Of a DNA stretch of 64,000 nucleotides, positions 11,081 through 22,322 are shown in pieces; position 1 is the first letter of the stretch, and the number at the start of each line of letters is the position of its first letter. The DNA lies in contig CM075783.1 in assembly GCA_037974665.1 (NCBI GenBank), forward strand, positions 18,570,762 to 18,634,761, written 5' to 3'. The notes under the pieces are model-generated. The model did not search any database, was not told where the DNA came from, and saw nothing but the letters and a program-made list of their open reading frames with translations. The position numbers were made by a program, and so were the translations under genes. Origin of the DNA: Ehretia macrophylla (Eukaryota > Streptophyta > Magnoliopsida > Boraginales > Ehretiaceae).

Positions 11081-12456
11081 TAATATTTTACACCTATTTG
11101 ATGCCTAAATACACTCATTATCTTTATATTTTGATTTAGGATGCAAACGGAGTAGTTAAGTGCAAAACGAAGCTAAATTGTGCAATTCTGGACAGCTCTG
11201 ACACTGTTACGTGTTTTGGGCATAACTATCTCATCCGAACTCCGATTGAGGTGATTCAAGATGTTATGGAAATCCAAGAAGAAGATCTACAACTTTCATG
11301 TTTTGAGTTTTGAGAAATAAAGGCTGCATCAGAGTCGAAATTGGACGTGAAGTTGCTGCACCTGTGCTGTTTAGTGTTCTAGAATATTCTTTATCTAGAA
11401 GCTTCTAGTTGATGGTTGAGGATATGGTGCACGAAAATTCCAACTATTTTAGCTATCCTAATTGTATTAGGAATTTTTCTAGTTGTTTTAGGCTTTCCTA
11501 GTTATATTAGGAGTTTACTTCACCTTTAATATTTTCTTATTCTATTTAGATTAGGATTCCATTATCTTATGGGATCTAGTAGGCTTCACAAACTATAAAA
11601 AAAGGGAGAAATCATAAGATTTCGACCACCTCTTTTTCTCTCCCTTTTTCTCCTTCAAGATTTCTTCATGGCTCTGCGTGGCTAAACTTTTATTCTTGGT
11701 TGAAGGAAATTGAAGCCTCGGAATCATAAGAACTGTGAGATCTAATTAGTTTTTACTGTTCAATTTATGCTTTAAGTATTGAATGTTCTTCTGTGTTAAT
11801 TTCATGATTCTTTCGTTTGATTGCTAGGGAGGCCTACTAGTTTATTATTCGTTATAATCTATTGCTAAGTTAGATATCAAATCCGTAATTGTTTGATCCC
11901 TCTAATTTGCGAAGCAACTAAGATTTAATAATTTGCTGCGTCAGAGATTATTAAATTTTAGGAAGAACGTTCAACTAAATTAAATGCAACCGCGTGTTTT
12001 TGTGTTGTTTAGCTTCATCGATCTTTCTAATTCTTAAGGCTGCTACTAGATTAAACCTTTAGCGCGTGTCTGAGTTGTTTAGTGGTTAGGGTTAATTAGG
12101 TCGCGTGTATTCTAATTAACTACGACTAAGGAAAGATAGGAAAATAATTCCAACGGTGAATATTTAAAGTTTGAATTGAAATATACTTGCATCAATGATC
12201 AATTACAAGATTCCGATGGTGGATGTTGACTTAGACCAAGGTTCGTCATCTTAATTAAATTCAATATTTTTAAATTCAGTAATGTTTCTTAAGTTTTCTT
12301 TATATACTCAACTCTCCCCCCCCCCCCAACCTTGTTTACGTAACACAAATTAGGCTAGATACTCTCTGTGGGAACGATCCTTACTCATACTATTACATAT
12401 ATTTTTCGGAATACAGGTTTTATTTTTGGTTGCCTGCGACAGCACACCAAGTTTCG
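11081..12456 (+). mobile_element. Solo LTR inserted in the protease region
   Basis: A 1.38-kb non-coding block splits the Tat protease. It carries a TATA box (TATAAAAA, 11594-11601) followed by a CT-rich leader, a C11-type run near 12318, and the LTR-end-like stretch CTGTGGGAACGATCC...GCCTGCGACAGC at 12368-12444. ATGTT (11076-11080) and ATGTA (12457-12461) look like a target duplication with one mismatch. There is no coding sequence, primer site or second LTR, so a solo LTR left by recombination is the simplest reading. Orientation is from the TATA box. Confidence 0.65.
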
Positions 12457-12461
12457 ATGTA

Positions 12462-13995
12462 GGCTAACTTCATCGTAATGGATTGCAACTCCACTTACAA
12501 TGGGATCTTAGGTTGAGTAGCACTCAATTATTTCAGGGCTGTTCCTTCAACTTACCACCAGGCCTTGAAATTCCCGACCCCGGGCGATACGGCCACCATC
12601 TGAGGAGCCCAGCTCTTGGCTCGGAAATGCTATGAAAATTTCATCCGCCCTAAATATCAGGTTGGTTGAGGACCAGATTTGTCTGAGGAGAAGAGGGATG
12701 CCAAGAGAGGGAGCCCGACTGAAGACCTTCAAGAGGTGGAGCTTTCCGATGAAACAAAGAGAACAAAGATCGGGAGTGAGTTCCATGATGACCCCAAGAA
12801 AGGTATAAGCCAATTCCTTCTGAAAAATGAACACATATTTGCATGGTCTGCTTCTAACATGACAAGTATCGACCCGAGTGTGATTGAGCATCATCTGAAT
12901 GCCAACCCAAATCACTATCTGGTAAAGCAAAAGCGCAGACACTTCTATTATGATAAGCAACATATCATAGCAGAAGAGGTGGATAAGTTGGTGGACGCTG
13001 GCCACATAAAGAAAATTCAATACCCAACCTGGTTATCTAATGCGGTGCTAGTGGCCAAGTCCTCGGGCAAGTGGAGATTGTGTATTGCCTTACCGACCTC
13101 AATAAGGCCTACCCCAAGGACTGTTTTCCCTTACCTTGGATTTGATCAGATAGTGGATGCCACCTCCGGGTTCGAACTACTTTCTTTCATGGACGCCTTC
13201 AAAGGCTATAACCAAATTAAGATGGATCCCGAAGATAAAGAAAAGACTGCCTTCATCACTGATCAATGACTCTACTACTATGAGGCTATGCCTTTTGGCC
13301 TCAAGAATGCTAAGCTACCTACACTCAGCTGGTGAATAAGGCTTTCAAAATTCAGATTGGCCGAAATATGGAGATCTATGTAGATGACATGTTGGTCAAG
13401 AGTAGGAGGGCGGAAGACTATGTAGCCGACCTAGCTGAAGCCTTCGTCGTAATAGAGCACTTTGGGATAAAGCTAAATCCAAAAAAATGCGCATTCGGCA
13501 TCAAGGCGGGAAATTTTTTGGGGTTCATGGTCACAGCTCGGAGAATAAAAGCCAACCCGGAGAAAGTTCGAGCGATACTTGGTCCGGCATCGCCGACCTG
13601 CGTGAAGGACGTCTAGGTACTCGCGGGCAAAGTTGCGAAGTTGAGCATATTCATGTCCAGGTCGGCCAACAAGTGTGCTCATCTGTTCAAAATATTAAGG
13701 AATCCTAAAAATATTGAATGGACTAAGGAATACCAAGGCGTCTTCCAGGATTTGAAAAAATATCTAGATTCGCCACCCCTGCTATCCCGACCTGAGGTGA
13801 GGGAAGAGCTGGTACTATGCTTGGTATACTCGGGTACAGTAGTGGCGGCAGCATTAATCCGCGAAGAAGGGAAAGAGTAGAAACTGGTCTATTATGTCAG
13901 TAAAACTTTACAAGAGGCCAAGGCGAGGTACTCCTCCTTGGAAAAACTTGCCTTTGCGCTCGTCACGGCGGCAAGGAAGGTAAAGCCATACTTTG
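12462..13995 (+). pseudogene. Reverse transcriptase and partial RNase H of the Tat element
   Basis: Would copy element RNA to DNA. Seen in order: NFIVMDCNSTYNGILG; the pre-RT segment FAWSASNMTSIDPSVIEH; RT motifs VDKLVDAGHIKKIQYPTWLSN, VAKSSGKWRLC, FMDAFKGYNQIKM, EAMPFGLKNA; the catalytic YVDD (MEIYVDDMLVKS, about 13370-13400); and the connection region with KKCAFGI and GFMV. Then comes the start of RNase H (YYVSKTLQEAKARYSSLEKLAFALV). Frame changes and stops occur near 13269, 13320, 13616 and 13880. The similarity ends at about 13995 in RNase H, and no integrase follows. Confidence 0.88.
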
Positions 13996-14335
13996 ATACT
14001 CAAAACTCGAACTCAACACTAAACAACATTAGTTTGACCAATTTTAAATCGGATTGACGAGTCCAGGTCGGTAACAATGACAGTTGTCCAGTTAACCAAC
14101 TTGAATTAAGATAATAGTTCATTAATAGCGTCCAACTCAGTTCTTTATATTTAAATTAAATACTTAAGTTTGAAAGGTCCATTATGTTGGTCCTACCCTA
14201 CTTACTTAAGAAAATTTGTGAAGGAAAAAGTACACTTGTACAAATTCAAACAAAACGCAAATAAAACTAGAATACTCATTTCATTAAAATCGAAAGTACA
14301 AATTACAAAAGCCCGACCTAAGCAAGTTGCATAGC

Positions 14336-15991
14336 TCATTTGGGCGCGAGGACAGGGGTCAAAAAGGCTACAGCGTCGGCTTCTTCCCCGACCTGATCCA
14401 TACTCCTCTTGACGAAGTCCATCACCTTCTAGGCTTGGGACTTGAGGTCGGACAGAAGCTCAGGTACCTCCTAGAATTTTGGCGGTGGGGCTTCCAAGAT
14501 CTTGATGTAATCATTCTCGAAGGCGGGAAGAAAGGTCTTCGCTCGCTCCCGCGCTATGACTTGGCCTCGGAAGTAGTACTCCAGTTTGGCGTACTTGGCC
14601 ATTAACCCCCCTTCTGTAGCCACCCAGTCCACCGCCGCCTTACTGGATTTGAAGGAATCTACCGCCTTCTCTTCATGGGGCTAGACCCAGTCCAGTAGCT
14701 CCTCAAGCTTCGTATCGGCATCTCGTCTCTCCGACTTGTAGCGCTCCACATCCTTGGTTGCCACTTAAAGTAGGGATTTTTTCGCCTCAAGCTCCTTCTT
14801 CAGGAGGTCGATCTCCGTCGCGTCCTCCTTATACCACTTGGAGGCCTTCTCTCTCTGGGCCTCGAGCTCGGCTCGGGCGTCAACCCATCGCTTCTTAAGC
14901 TCAACACAGTGAGCTTGAGCCTTAGTAAAGAAGTTGGGGATGGTGAGAGCATGGGACTCAGCCTGCACAAGAAGGCAACAAATGCAGTTAGCCAAGCTGA
15001 AAAGTATAATCATACATGAGCAGCTAAGCTTAACTCACCGTGGCCACGACTATTCTTAGGTCGAGTGAAAGCTGCTCGGCAGGAACCTTCATCAGCTTGG
15101 GGTCGCGCTCAACCGAGGTCGCCTCCACATAATCCTTCTTGGAGTGGACCACCTCCGTGGCTTTGCCTTTTCCAGTATACTTAAGTCGGGGCCTCTTCCT
15201 ATTCTCAGGGCGGGTGGCCGAGCGCTCTTGGACGACCACCCCAGAGCTCGGCCTCTTTGGCACAGGGTCAGTTCTACTCCCTTCTAGAGGCAGAATACAT
15301 AGAACGCCACCACTACGGCCCAACCATTGGGTGACATCTGACCCGGGTTGAGCCCAAAGTAGTTCAAGATACTGGTGACGAAATCAAGAAGCGAAAGTCG
15401 AACGACATCGAAAGCGAGATCATAGATGGTGAAATGGTCGGGTAGAGAGTAGCAAGCGGATTCGTGCCGACCTGAAACCATCAGCTTGTGGTGTCGGTCC
15501 ACCGACCAATTCCTTAGCCTGGCGTTAGCCATCTGTATAGTATAATGGCACTCGCGCTTACAATAGGCAAACAACTGCTCAATCATCTTCTCCTTACCCA
15601 ACTAACCACTAGTTGTAGCCGAGCTCTGGGTCGGACTACCCTTACCAGGACTACCTCAATCGACTCCACCGTGGAGGCTCTAGCTAAGTACTCCTATGGT
15701 ATCTCGACTCCCTCCAACCGGTTCAAAGGCCACCCATCTTCTTTATCTCTTATTTCTCCCAGGTCAGCCAAAGGATCCTCCTCGGCCTTCTCTTGCACTC
15801 GCCTGACCTCGATGACTTGGCAATCATCAACACTCTCCCTAGGCTCAGGTCGCTAGACAGACCTTTGAGATGCATCGGTACTATAGTCACCTTGACCTCT
15901 ATCTGAGGTGGACTCTGAGCTTGACGGACTCTCATCCCCTATAGGGTCTCACATCCATCACTTAGGAATCTTCTAACTCCGACCTCCCCAT
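14336..15991 (-). pseudogene. Antisense accessory ORF with Transposase_28-like (putative gypsy type transposon) domain
   Basis: Lies antisense between pol and the 3' LTR. The core domain (15601-15284) contains LLDFVTSILNYFGLNPGQ and SPNGWAVVV, matching plant proteins annotated as putative gypsy type transposon. It continues through a frameshift near 15300 into a basic region. After a likely 77-nt intron (15039-14963, GTGAGT...TGCAG) it runs into a Lys/Glu-rich coiled coil (14962 down) ending AFLTPVLAPK and a TGA at 14336-14338. Stops at 14765 and three later TAGs lie in one continuous frame and fit CAG to TAG change. A TATA box at 16235-16227 on the same strand could drive it. Its role is unknown; the family is known only from such retroelements. 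Confidence 0.75.
14963..15039 (-). other. Probable intron in the antisense ORF
   Basis: Minus strand: exon ...GTGGCCACG, then GTGAGTTAAG at the donor and a T-rich stretch ending CTTCTTGTGCAG at the acceptor, 77 nt. Removing it joins the basic region to the coiled-coil segment (AESHALTIPNFF). Not proven by transcript data. Confidence 0.5.
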
Positions 15992-16226
15992 CCTATTTAC
16001 AAATTAAAATATATGAACAGAAGTATCCAAAGGGAGTCGGGACGTACCTACGGTTCTAACTGAGGAAGATGACCCGACCTAATTGACTCCAAGCTAGTGG
16101 ATTCTGAGCCGAATACCCCGAGTAGATTGCTTGTCGAGCTAAAAATGTCTGACCACTCTGGTTTCTGACCTAAAGCTCTTGAAATTTTGTAGGCAAAGTG
16201 AGGAATGAATTTCAGAAGTCAAGGCC

Positions 16227-16235
16227 CTATTTATA
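16227..16235 (-). promoter_or_regulatory. TATA box for the antisense ORF
   Basis: Minus strand CCTATAAATAGGG, a full TATAAATAG match, about 240 bp upstream of the first plausible coding block and separate from the LTR's own TATA box. It suggests the antisense ORF had its own promoter. Confidence 0.5.
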
Positions 16236-16417
16236 GGCAACTCCTGTAACCACCTCGGGAATCCTAAACGTCGCATCTCGTCATAATTGTCAGGTGACGT
16301 GTTAGCCATCTGAAGGGCATGCTCCGCTGACGTGGCCATCCTCACTCCGCCGAAGTCGGGTACCTTCAGCTCGGGAACAACTCCCAAATCTAGATCTCAC
16401 CCTCTCGATCTCGACTT

Positions 16418-16427
16418 GGGGAAGGGA
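16418..16427 (+). other. Polypurine tract of the Tat element
   Basis: GGGGAAGGGA directly before the 3' LTR start. Confidence 0.75.
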
Positions 16428-16428
16428 T

Positions 16429-16884
16429 TGAGGATGGGGACCCCGAGCTGAGGAAAAATACCTACACCAAGCTGAGGTAAGCTAACCCGAGCCAAAGCTA
16501 GTATATTCAGTTAATGCCTAACCTGGATACTGATTCGACCTCACCCCTACCCATGAAAACCCCGACCTCTGCGCCAGCTGTCCTGATGGGACATAAAGCT
16601 ACGCCGCATTAAATGTTTTCAAATCCGAATTTAGTATAAATAGAGCTCCACCCCCTCACTTGAGAGGTAACTCGTCATTAATACTCTCAGTTATCTTGCC
16701 AACTCGGACATACTAATCATTCGCACACCCGAGGAAAAATCTGGGTCGTCACCCCACCTTTTCCTTCCATTTCCTTGTACAGGTCAAGCAGCAAACCAGA
16801 AAGTTCAGCTCGGAAGTCAACCTCAAAGTCCAACTTGGCAGGCGTAACTGCCCAACCTCAAATGTGAGATTCCTGACCTCGACA
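16429..16884 (+). repeat. 3' LTR of the Tat element
   Basis: Starts TGAGGATGGGG and ends CTCGACA. 456 bp. TATA box at 16635-16643. Followed by the duplicated GTAAT. Confidence 0.93.
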
Positions 16885-17141
16885 GTAATAATAATAATTA
16901 TTATTATAAAATAAAAATAAAAGTAGTAATAATAATAATAATAAATAAATAAATATACATTAATAATAAAAATAAAAAATAATAATATTGATTAAAATAA
17001 TAATAATAATAATGATAATAATAATAATTAAAAAAATAAAAATAAAAAATAAAAGTAATAATAAATAAATATACATTAATAATAAATAAAAATACATTAA
17101 TAATAAAAATAATAAATAAAAATATTGATTAAAATAATAAA
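16885..17141. repeat. AAT/ATT microsatellite (middle part of a split island)
   Basis: Runs of AAT, AAAT and ATAC with almost no G or C apart from the interruptions. It continues the AT-rich sequence at 8605-8660, and goes on again at 17559-17591 and 24266-24400, once the insertions are removed. Confidence 0.9.
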
Positions 17142-17558
17142 GGTAAATAACGTATTACCCCTCAGTGTTTTGCTAAAAGTGCACAATACCCCCCTGTATT
17201 TTAAAAATTAGCTGATTACCCCCTGTATTTTGCTAAAAGTGCACAATACCCCCTTGTGTTTTAAAAATTAACTGATTAGCCTCATGTGTTTTATAAAAGT
17301 AGCTGATTACCCCCTTGTGTTTTATAAAAGTAGTTGATTGCCCCTATATTTTCTAACAAAAGCGCTAATTTTTAAAAAGCACAGGGGAGTAATCAGCTAC
17401 ATTTATAAAACACAGGGGGTAATCAGCTAATTTTTAAAACATATGGGGGTATTGTGCACTTTTAGCAAAATACAAAGGGGTAATCAACTAATTTTTAAAA
17501 CACAAGGGGGTATTGTGAATTTTTAGCAAAACATAAGGGGGTAATACCCTATTTATCC
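17142..17558. mobile_element. Fold-back MITE made of repeated modules
   Basis: Ends are GGTAAATAACGTATTACCCC and, read inward from the right, GGATAAATAGGGTATTACCCC. Both arms consist of alternating modules of the types TGCTAAAAGTGCACAATACCCC and TTTTAAAAATTAGCTGATTACC, inverted about a centre near 17350-17370. AAATAATAA occurs on both sides and may be a 9-bp Mutator-type target duplication, but the flanking microsatellite makes that call unsafe. No coding capacity. Confidence 0.7.
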
Positions 17559-17591
17559 AAATAATAATAATAATTATAATAATAATAATAG

Positions 17592-18676
17592 TGTTAATGC
17601 AAAAATTGGCAGCCTCGAACTCCTTCCGGGGCTGGACGAATTCCCTTATACAAATAATATTTTGTATGATTTGTTCACCTTGCAGCTTTCGTAAATCTAG
17701 GCCAGACTATTAGCGGGGCTGTTATCAGCCCCGTAGGCAAACCTTACCCAAGGCTATAGCTCCGGACCTCCGTTCTTGACAGGGCTTGATGGTCGGGGCT
17801 GGCATGTCTGCCCTGCTCCTCATCCTAGTCTTAGGGGTTTACCCCCTCTTGCTAAGTGCTCTGTTAGGTCCCTGCTTGTTACCATGTCAGCGAGGGTTGT
17901 ATCAAATTTATGCATCAAGTCCCGTTGTCCTGGAGCTCCGGGGTCTAACCTTTTGTCATCGGGGCTTGACGTCTCGGGCTTATATGTTTGGCGGGGCTGG
18001 ACGAGCCCCGTCAGCCTGTGTTGTATGAATTGTGGGGGCTGGAATCTATTGATTGAGGCTCCATCAACTCATTGCCTACAAAACAAGGATCCCTGGGAGG
18101 TATCCGGGGGCCCCCCTCCGACACTCAAGTCAATTATGGGAGTAAAAGATTGCTAAGAGCATTAAAGTATTGTGTGAGAGCAAAAGAGTTGTTTAGGAGC
18201 AATTAATAGAGAGCTTGTAAGCGTTAGAATGAGATACATGTACTCTTCATGTCTACCTGTATTTATAATTGCTGAAATATGGAGTTATAAGAGAAGATAA
18301 ACATAAATCCCACGATATTAGGCTTAAGGAGATAATATCAAAGGAGATAAGACAAATCCCTTATCTTTGGGCTCAAGGGGATAATATCCATATCTCTTAT
18401 CTTCAGGAATCCAGCAAAATTATGTATTTATCCTCATCTCAAAACTCTCTTGTTTTTCGTCTATTGCCCAATACTCCCCGTGAGCCCAGGTCAGGACGTT
18501 GACGAGGCTACCCTTGTGAGCCCAGGTCCGAACGTTGACAGGGTTTTCCCAGCTCTGTAGGCTAGATCTTTCCGTCTGCTGCCCCGTACCCCTTATGATC
18601 CCAGGTCCGAACAGTGGCACGGCTACACCAGCTCCATAGGCTGGATCTTTCTGGGGCTCAAGATCCACCCCTATCA
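17592..18676 (-). repeat. 3' LTR of the LARD-like element
   Basis: On the plus strand TGTTAATGC...CCCCTATCA. 1,085 bp, aligning along its whole length with 23192-24265. A minus-strand TATA-like box (TATAAATAC) lies at 18259-18267. Confidence 0.9.
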
Positions 18677-18697
18677 ATTGCCCCCCCCCCCCCCCCA
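18677..18697 (-). other. Polypurine tract (G-run) of the LARD-like element
   Basis: Minus strand shows a run of about 16 G followed by CAAT directly before the LTR start TGATAGGGG. Confidence 0.65.
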
Positions 18698-20899
18698 ATC
18701 TTCTAAGTTCCATAGGAGGTCAGGGGATTGTCATGTGGGTAGAGCTCTTTGGTTCCCTCGTCAGTTTAGTTGTTATAATCGCTACTTTGTACAATCTATA
18801 TACCGCTATCTCTACTAGTTTATGTACCCTAAGATTCGTGGCCCCCAACTCCATGTCATCAAAAAGATCTCCTTCATGATATGGTTTTTGCATGACTCGG
18901 GCTAATGACCTTATTTTTGAATTCAGCTCACGGCTTTATTTTTGTGGTCTGGTCGATGAGCCCTCAGTCCCTCATATCAGGGAATTCAATTTCGAAGTTG
19001 TTCCTACTGATATTTTGGTGAAGCTTGGTATGCCATCCCAAGTCTTTTTTAGAAAGGTTGGAAAGCTTGTTACGACTATTATGGTTGGATGTAGAGGCGC
19101 TGTGAGCTCGAGAAGAGAAGTCGACTAATTGAACAATTTGAGACGCAGACATCTTCAATGGGAGCTTGCATTGTGAGCCTGTAAGTACAAGCACATGATG
19201 TTAAGGCTAACTTTTAAGCTTGATTTAACCCTCATCCCATGTTTATCTTTGACTCTGACATTCCCACCTCTGGTATTTTATGACTCTTGCATTGCTTGAG
19301 TGTTTGGCTCGAAATGCCGTTCGACATGTAGTTTCTTTTTTAGCTAAGGGTCGTCCGACTTTGCCATTTTCAGCCCAGCCCTGGGTTTTTGGCCTCCGGC
19401 ATACGTCCGACCTGAGAATGGCACTTCAACCTCTTCCTTGGCTCTTCTTATGTTTGACATGGCTCCTGGATTTGCCTTGTACTTGAGTTTGGGCTCGACC
19501 TTCCCAAGCTTTCCCTAGGTTCCACTCATACTTGAGCTTTTTGAAACTCTTTTAAGTTGGACATTCTTGATGAGAGGGGAGTGTTGAACACTTTGCTCTA
19601 CTTAACTTGATTTTGGTCATTCAGCCCTGGCTCTTTCGGAGCTCATCATCGGGCTCTATCTTTAGCTAACTTTTCTTAGCGTTTGGGACTTGTGGGAGCC
19701 ATTTTGATGGTCTTTTTGAATTTACCTTTGATTTCGAAGGTTTACAGGGCTTTTGGGGTCCTTTTCCGACCCTTGGCCTAGGCTCATTTTGGCCTTTCTT
19801 GGATCTAGACATGTTCTTCTTAAGGTCTTAAGGAATTTAAAGGTCTATTCTAACCTTCTTGTTAGCTTTATTGAGACCTAGGGACTTACATTGAGCCCTT
19901 CTTCGGCCTTACGTGAGCTTTTCCACGGTCCAGGGACTTATAGGGGGCCTTTTTTATGACCTCAAGCTATTTATATTTTTGTTGCAAAATCTACCTTTTT
20001 GGCGAAAACGCCTTTGTGTTGTGGTTCAGCTCCTTTCAGCTTGGTTTGGGCTCTTTCTCCGATCTCTTTATTTAGATCTCAATTGCCCCCCAGACCGCAT
20101 TGGCTGAGGTCTTTTATGTCATTCTAGCTTTGCTAGTTCCAACCCCTTCAAGAATGTGTTAAAGTTCAACCCCTCTTTATTTTGAGGCTTGAGGAGCATT
20201 TTGGCATGTCCTATAGTCTTTTGGGTAAGATACATCTCTATGGGCCTCACGTTTGGCCCAATTTTTCTTGATGACCTTTAAATTGATGCCAACGTCTTTA
20301 AGCCTTAGTGTTTTTGACTCGAGTAGCCTCAAGCTCTTACGACCTCGGGAGTTGACTCGATAGTTGGGCTATCGATCTTAAGCTCTTACGCCTACGGGGG
20401 CTGGCTCGAAAGTTAGCACTATCCAGCATTTTGGACCATTATATGATCTCTTGCTTGTGAAATTGGCCTCCCTGATTTTGAACCAACAATTTACAAGTCC
20501 TTGAGTGAAGATGTTGATGATCCTTTGATTTCAGACTGGTCCTTGAGCATAGACTCTTGATTATTTAGCTAAGGAATTCCTTAGCGGTTTCCCGCATACT
20601 TGTTAAGGATGCTTTCGGCCTTGGTAGAGGTTCTTTCCTTCTAGTAGGACCTACGGGGCTATGGTGCTTACCAGATGTTGCAACCTAAGTAGGCTAGAGT
20701 CAAGCTCCACTCGGTGCTCAATTGTTCCAGGTTATGCGTGACTTTTAAAGCGAAGAGCTCAATGAGCATCGTGACCGAAATAGGCTATGTCGAGCTCCAT
20801 CTGGTGTTTGGATGCTTCTGGCTATTCCCTCTATTGTTTGGTCCCTTGTTGGCCTTGATGTATAGCCTGAAGGATGATAACTTGAATAGTTGCTGGGAA

Positions 20900-21275
20900 G
20901 ACCCCGAAGGGTTCTTGTCTAAGCCTGGGGAATAATGACCCTAGTGATGGTAATGAGAACTCGAGGGTTCTTGTCTTAGCCAGGGGAGTGATATCCCTTG
21001 TGACGGTTGGTACGACCCCGGAGGGATATTATCCTAGCCTGGGAGTAATGTCCTATATGGTGGCTGATGAGACCCCAAAAAGTTCTTATTTTTGCCTGAG
21101 GAGTAATGTCCCCAGTAGTAGCTGGTGAGACCCTAGAGGGTTCTCGTTTTGCCCTAGGGATTAATGTCCCATATGGTGGCTGGTAAGACCCCAAAGGGTT
21201 CTCGTCTTTGCTTAGGGAGTAATGTCCCCAGTAGTGGCTAGAGACCCCGGAGGTTTCTCGTTTTAGCCTTCAGGA
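20900..21275. repeat. About 57-bp minisatellite, about six copies
   Basis: Recurring core GAGACCCC..AGGGTTCTCGT followed by GCCT.GGGAGTAATGTCCC and TGGTGGCTGG, with copies of 55-60 bp that differ at several sites. Lies inside the LARD-like element. Confidence 0.85.
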
Positions 21276-21379
21276 TGCTACAATCCTTGATATTGTAAAG
21301 CTTTTATGGCTCATAGGTCAGCTCCCGTAGCCTGGAAGAGCTTAGGAGACTTCTGTTGTGACTGGGCTGAGTTGTTCAC

Positions 21380-22322
21380 CCATTTATTTATGCTGGAGGA
21401 GCTCCACTGAAGTTGGGGAAACTCAATCTTTTTTAGCTAAGGAAAGTTCTACTAATCTTGGGAAAGCTCCGTCGCTCTGCTGGGATTCGGAGAGCTCTTG
21501 CTTTTTGAGCTAAGGGGAGCTTCGTTGATCTTAGTAGAGTTTCGATACTTCACTAGGCTGAGGAGAGCTCCTGCCTTTTGAGGTACGGAGAGCCTTGATC
21601 CTCAGATGGGCTAAGGAGAGCTCTGCTAATTTTGGGAGAGCTCCGATACCTTGCTGGACTGAGGAAAGCTCCTGCCCTTTGAGGTAAGAAAAGCTTCACT
21701 GATTTTAGGAAAGCTTTGATACCCTGCTGGGCTGAAGAGAGCTCCTGCCTTTTGAGGTACGGAGAGCTCCGATGCTTGGCTGGGTTGAGGAGAGCTCCGC
21801 TGATTTTAGGAGAGCTCCGATACTCTGCTGGACTAAGGAAAGCTCCTGCCCTTTGAGGTAAGAAGAGCTTCGTTGATTTTAGGAGAGCTCCGATCCCCTG
21901 CTGGGCTGAAGATAGCTCTTGCCTTTTGAGGTACGGAGAGCTCCGTTGCTTGGCTGGGCTGAAGAGAGCTCCGTTGATTTTAGGCTAGCTCCATTGATTT
22001 TAGGAGAGCTCCGATACTCTATTGGACTGAGAAGAGCTCTGCTGATTTTGGGAGAGCTCCGATATTCTGCTGGACTGAGGGGAGCTCCTGCCGTTTGAGG
22101 TAAGAAGAGCCCCACTGATTTTAGGAGAGCTCCGATACTCTACTAGGCCGAGGAGAGCCCCTGCTCTTTAACGTAATGGGAGCTCTACTAATCTTAGGAG
22201 AGCTTTGATACTCTACTGGACTGAGGGGAGCTCCTGCCCTTTGAGGTAAGAAAAGCACCGCTGATTTTGGGAGAGCTCCGATACTCTGCTGGGCTGAGGA
22301 GAGCTCCACTAATCTTGGGAGA
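21380..22322. repeat. About 73-bp minisatellite, about twelve copies
   Basis: Recurring core GAGAGCTCCGATACTCTGCT, GGGCTGAGGAGAGCTCCTGCC, TTTGAGGTA.GGAGAGC and TGATTTTAGG. Unit length is about 73 bp with partial and rearranged units (for example at 21960-22060). Each unit holds several GAGCTC (SacI-like palindrome) motifs. The minus-strand frames through it are by-products. Confidence 0.85.

Larger units (their letters stand above)
8661..16884 (+). mobile_element. Decayed Tat-lineage Ty3/Gypsy LTR retrotransposon with antisense accessory ORF
   Basis: Two LTRs (8661-9135 and 16429-16884) flank an 7.3-kb interior, and the 5-bp duplication GTAAT sits at 8656-8660 and 16885-16889. Order on the plus strand: primer-binding site, gag, protease, reverse transcriptase, partial RNase H. 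An antisense ORF with a Transposase_28-like domain and a polypurine tract follow. Antisense extra ORFs between pol and the 3' LTR are known from Tat/Retand-type elements. Integrase and the end of RNase H are missing. A solo LTR interrupts the protease. Every frame carries several stops, so the element cannot move by itself. LTRs differ at many sites, indicating an old insertion. Confidence 0.9.

Noticed and set aside
15993..16048. Second intron in the antisense Tat ORF (GTACGT...AAATAG)
   Set aside because: Only about 55 nt, shorter than normal plant introns, and the frame downstream stops soon.
17776..18156. Plus-strand frame of 126 codons
   Set aside because: It lies inside an LTR, antisense to the element. 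The same frame in the other LTR (23375) is broken, so it is not conserved.
21879..22309. Minus-strand Ser/Pro-rich frames
   Set aside because: Direct translation of the 73-bp minisatellite; frame is open only because units are alike.
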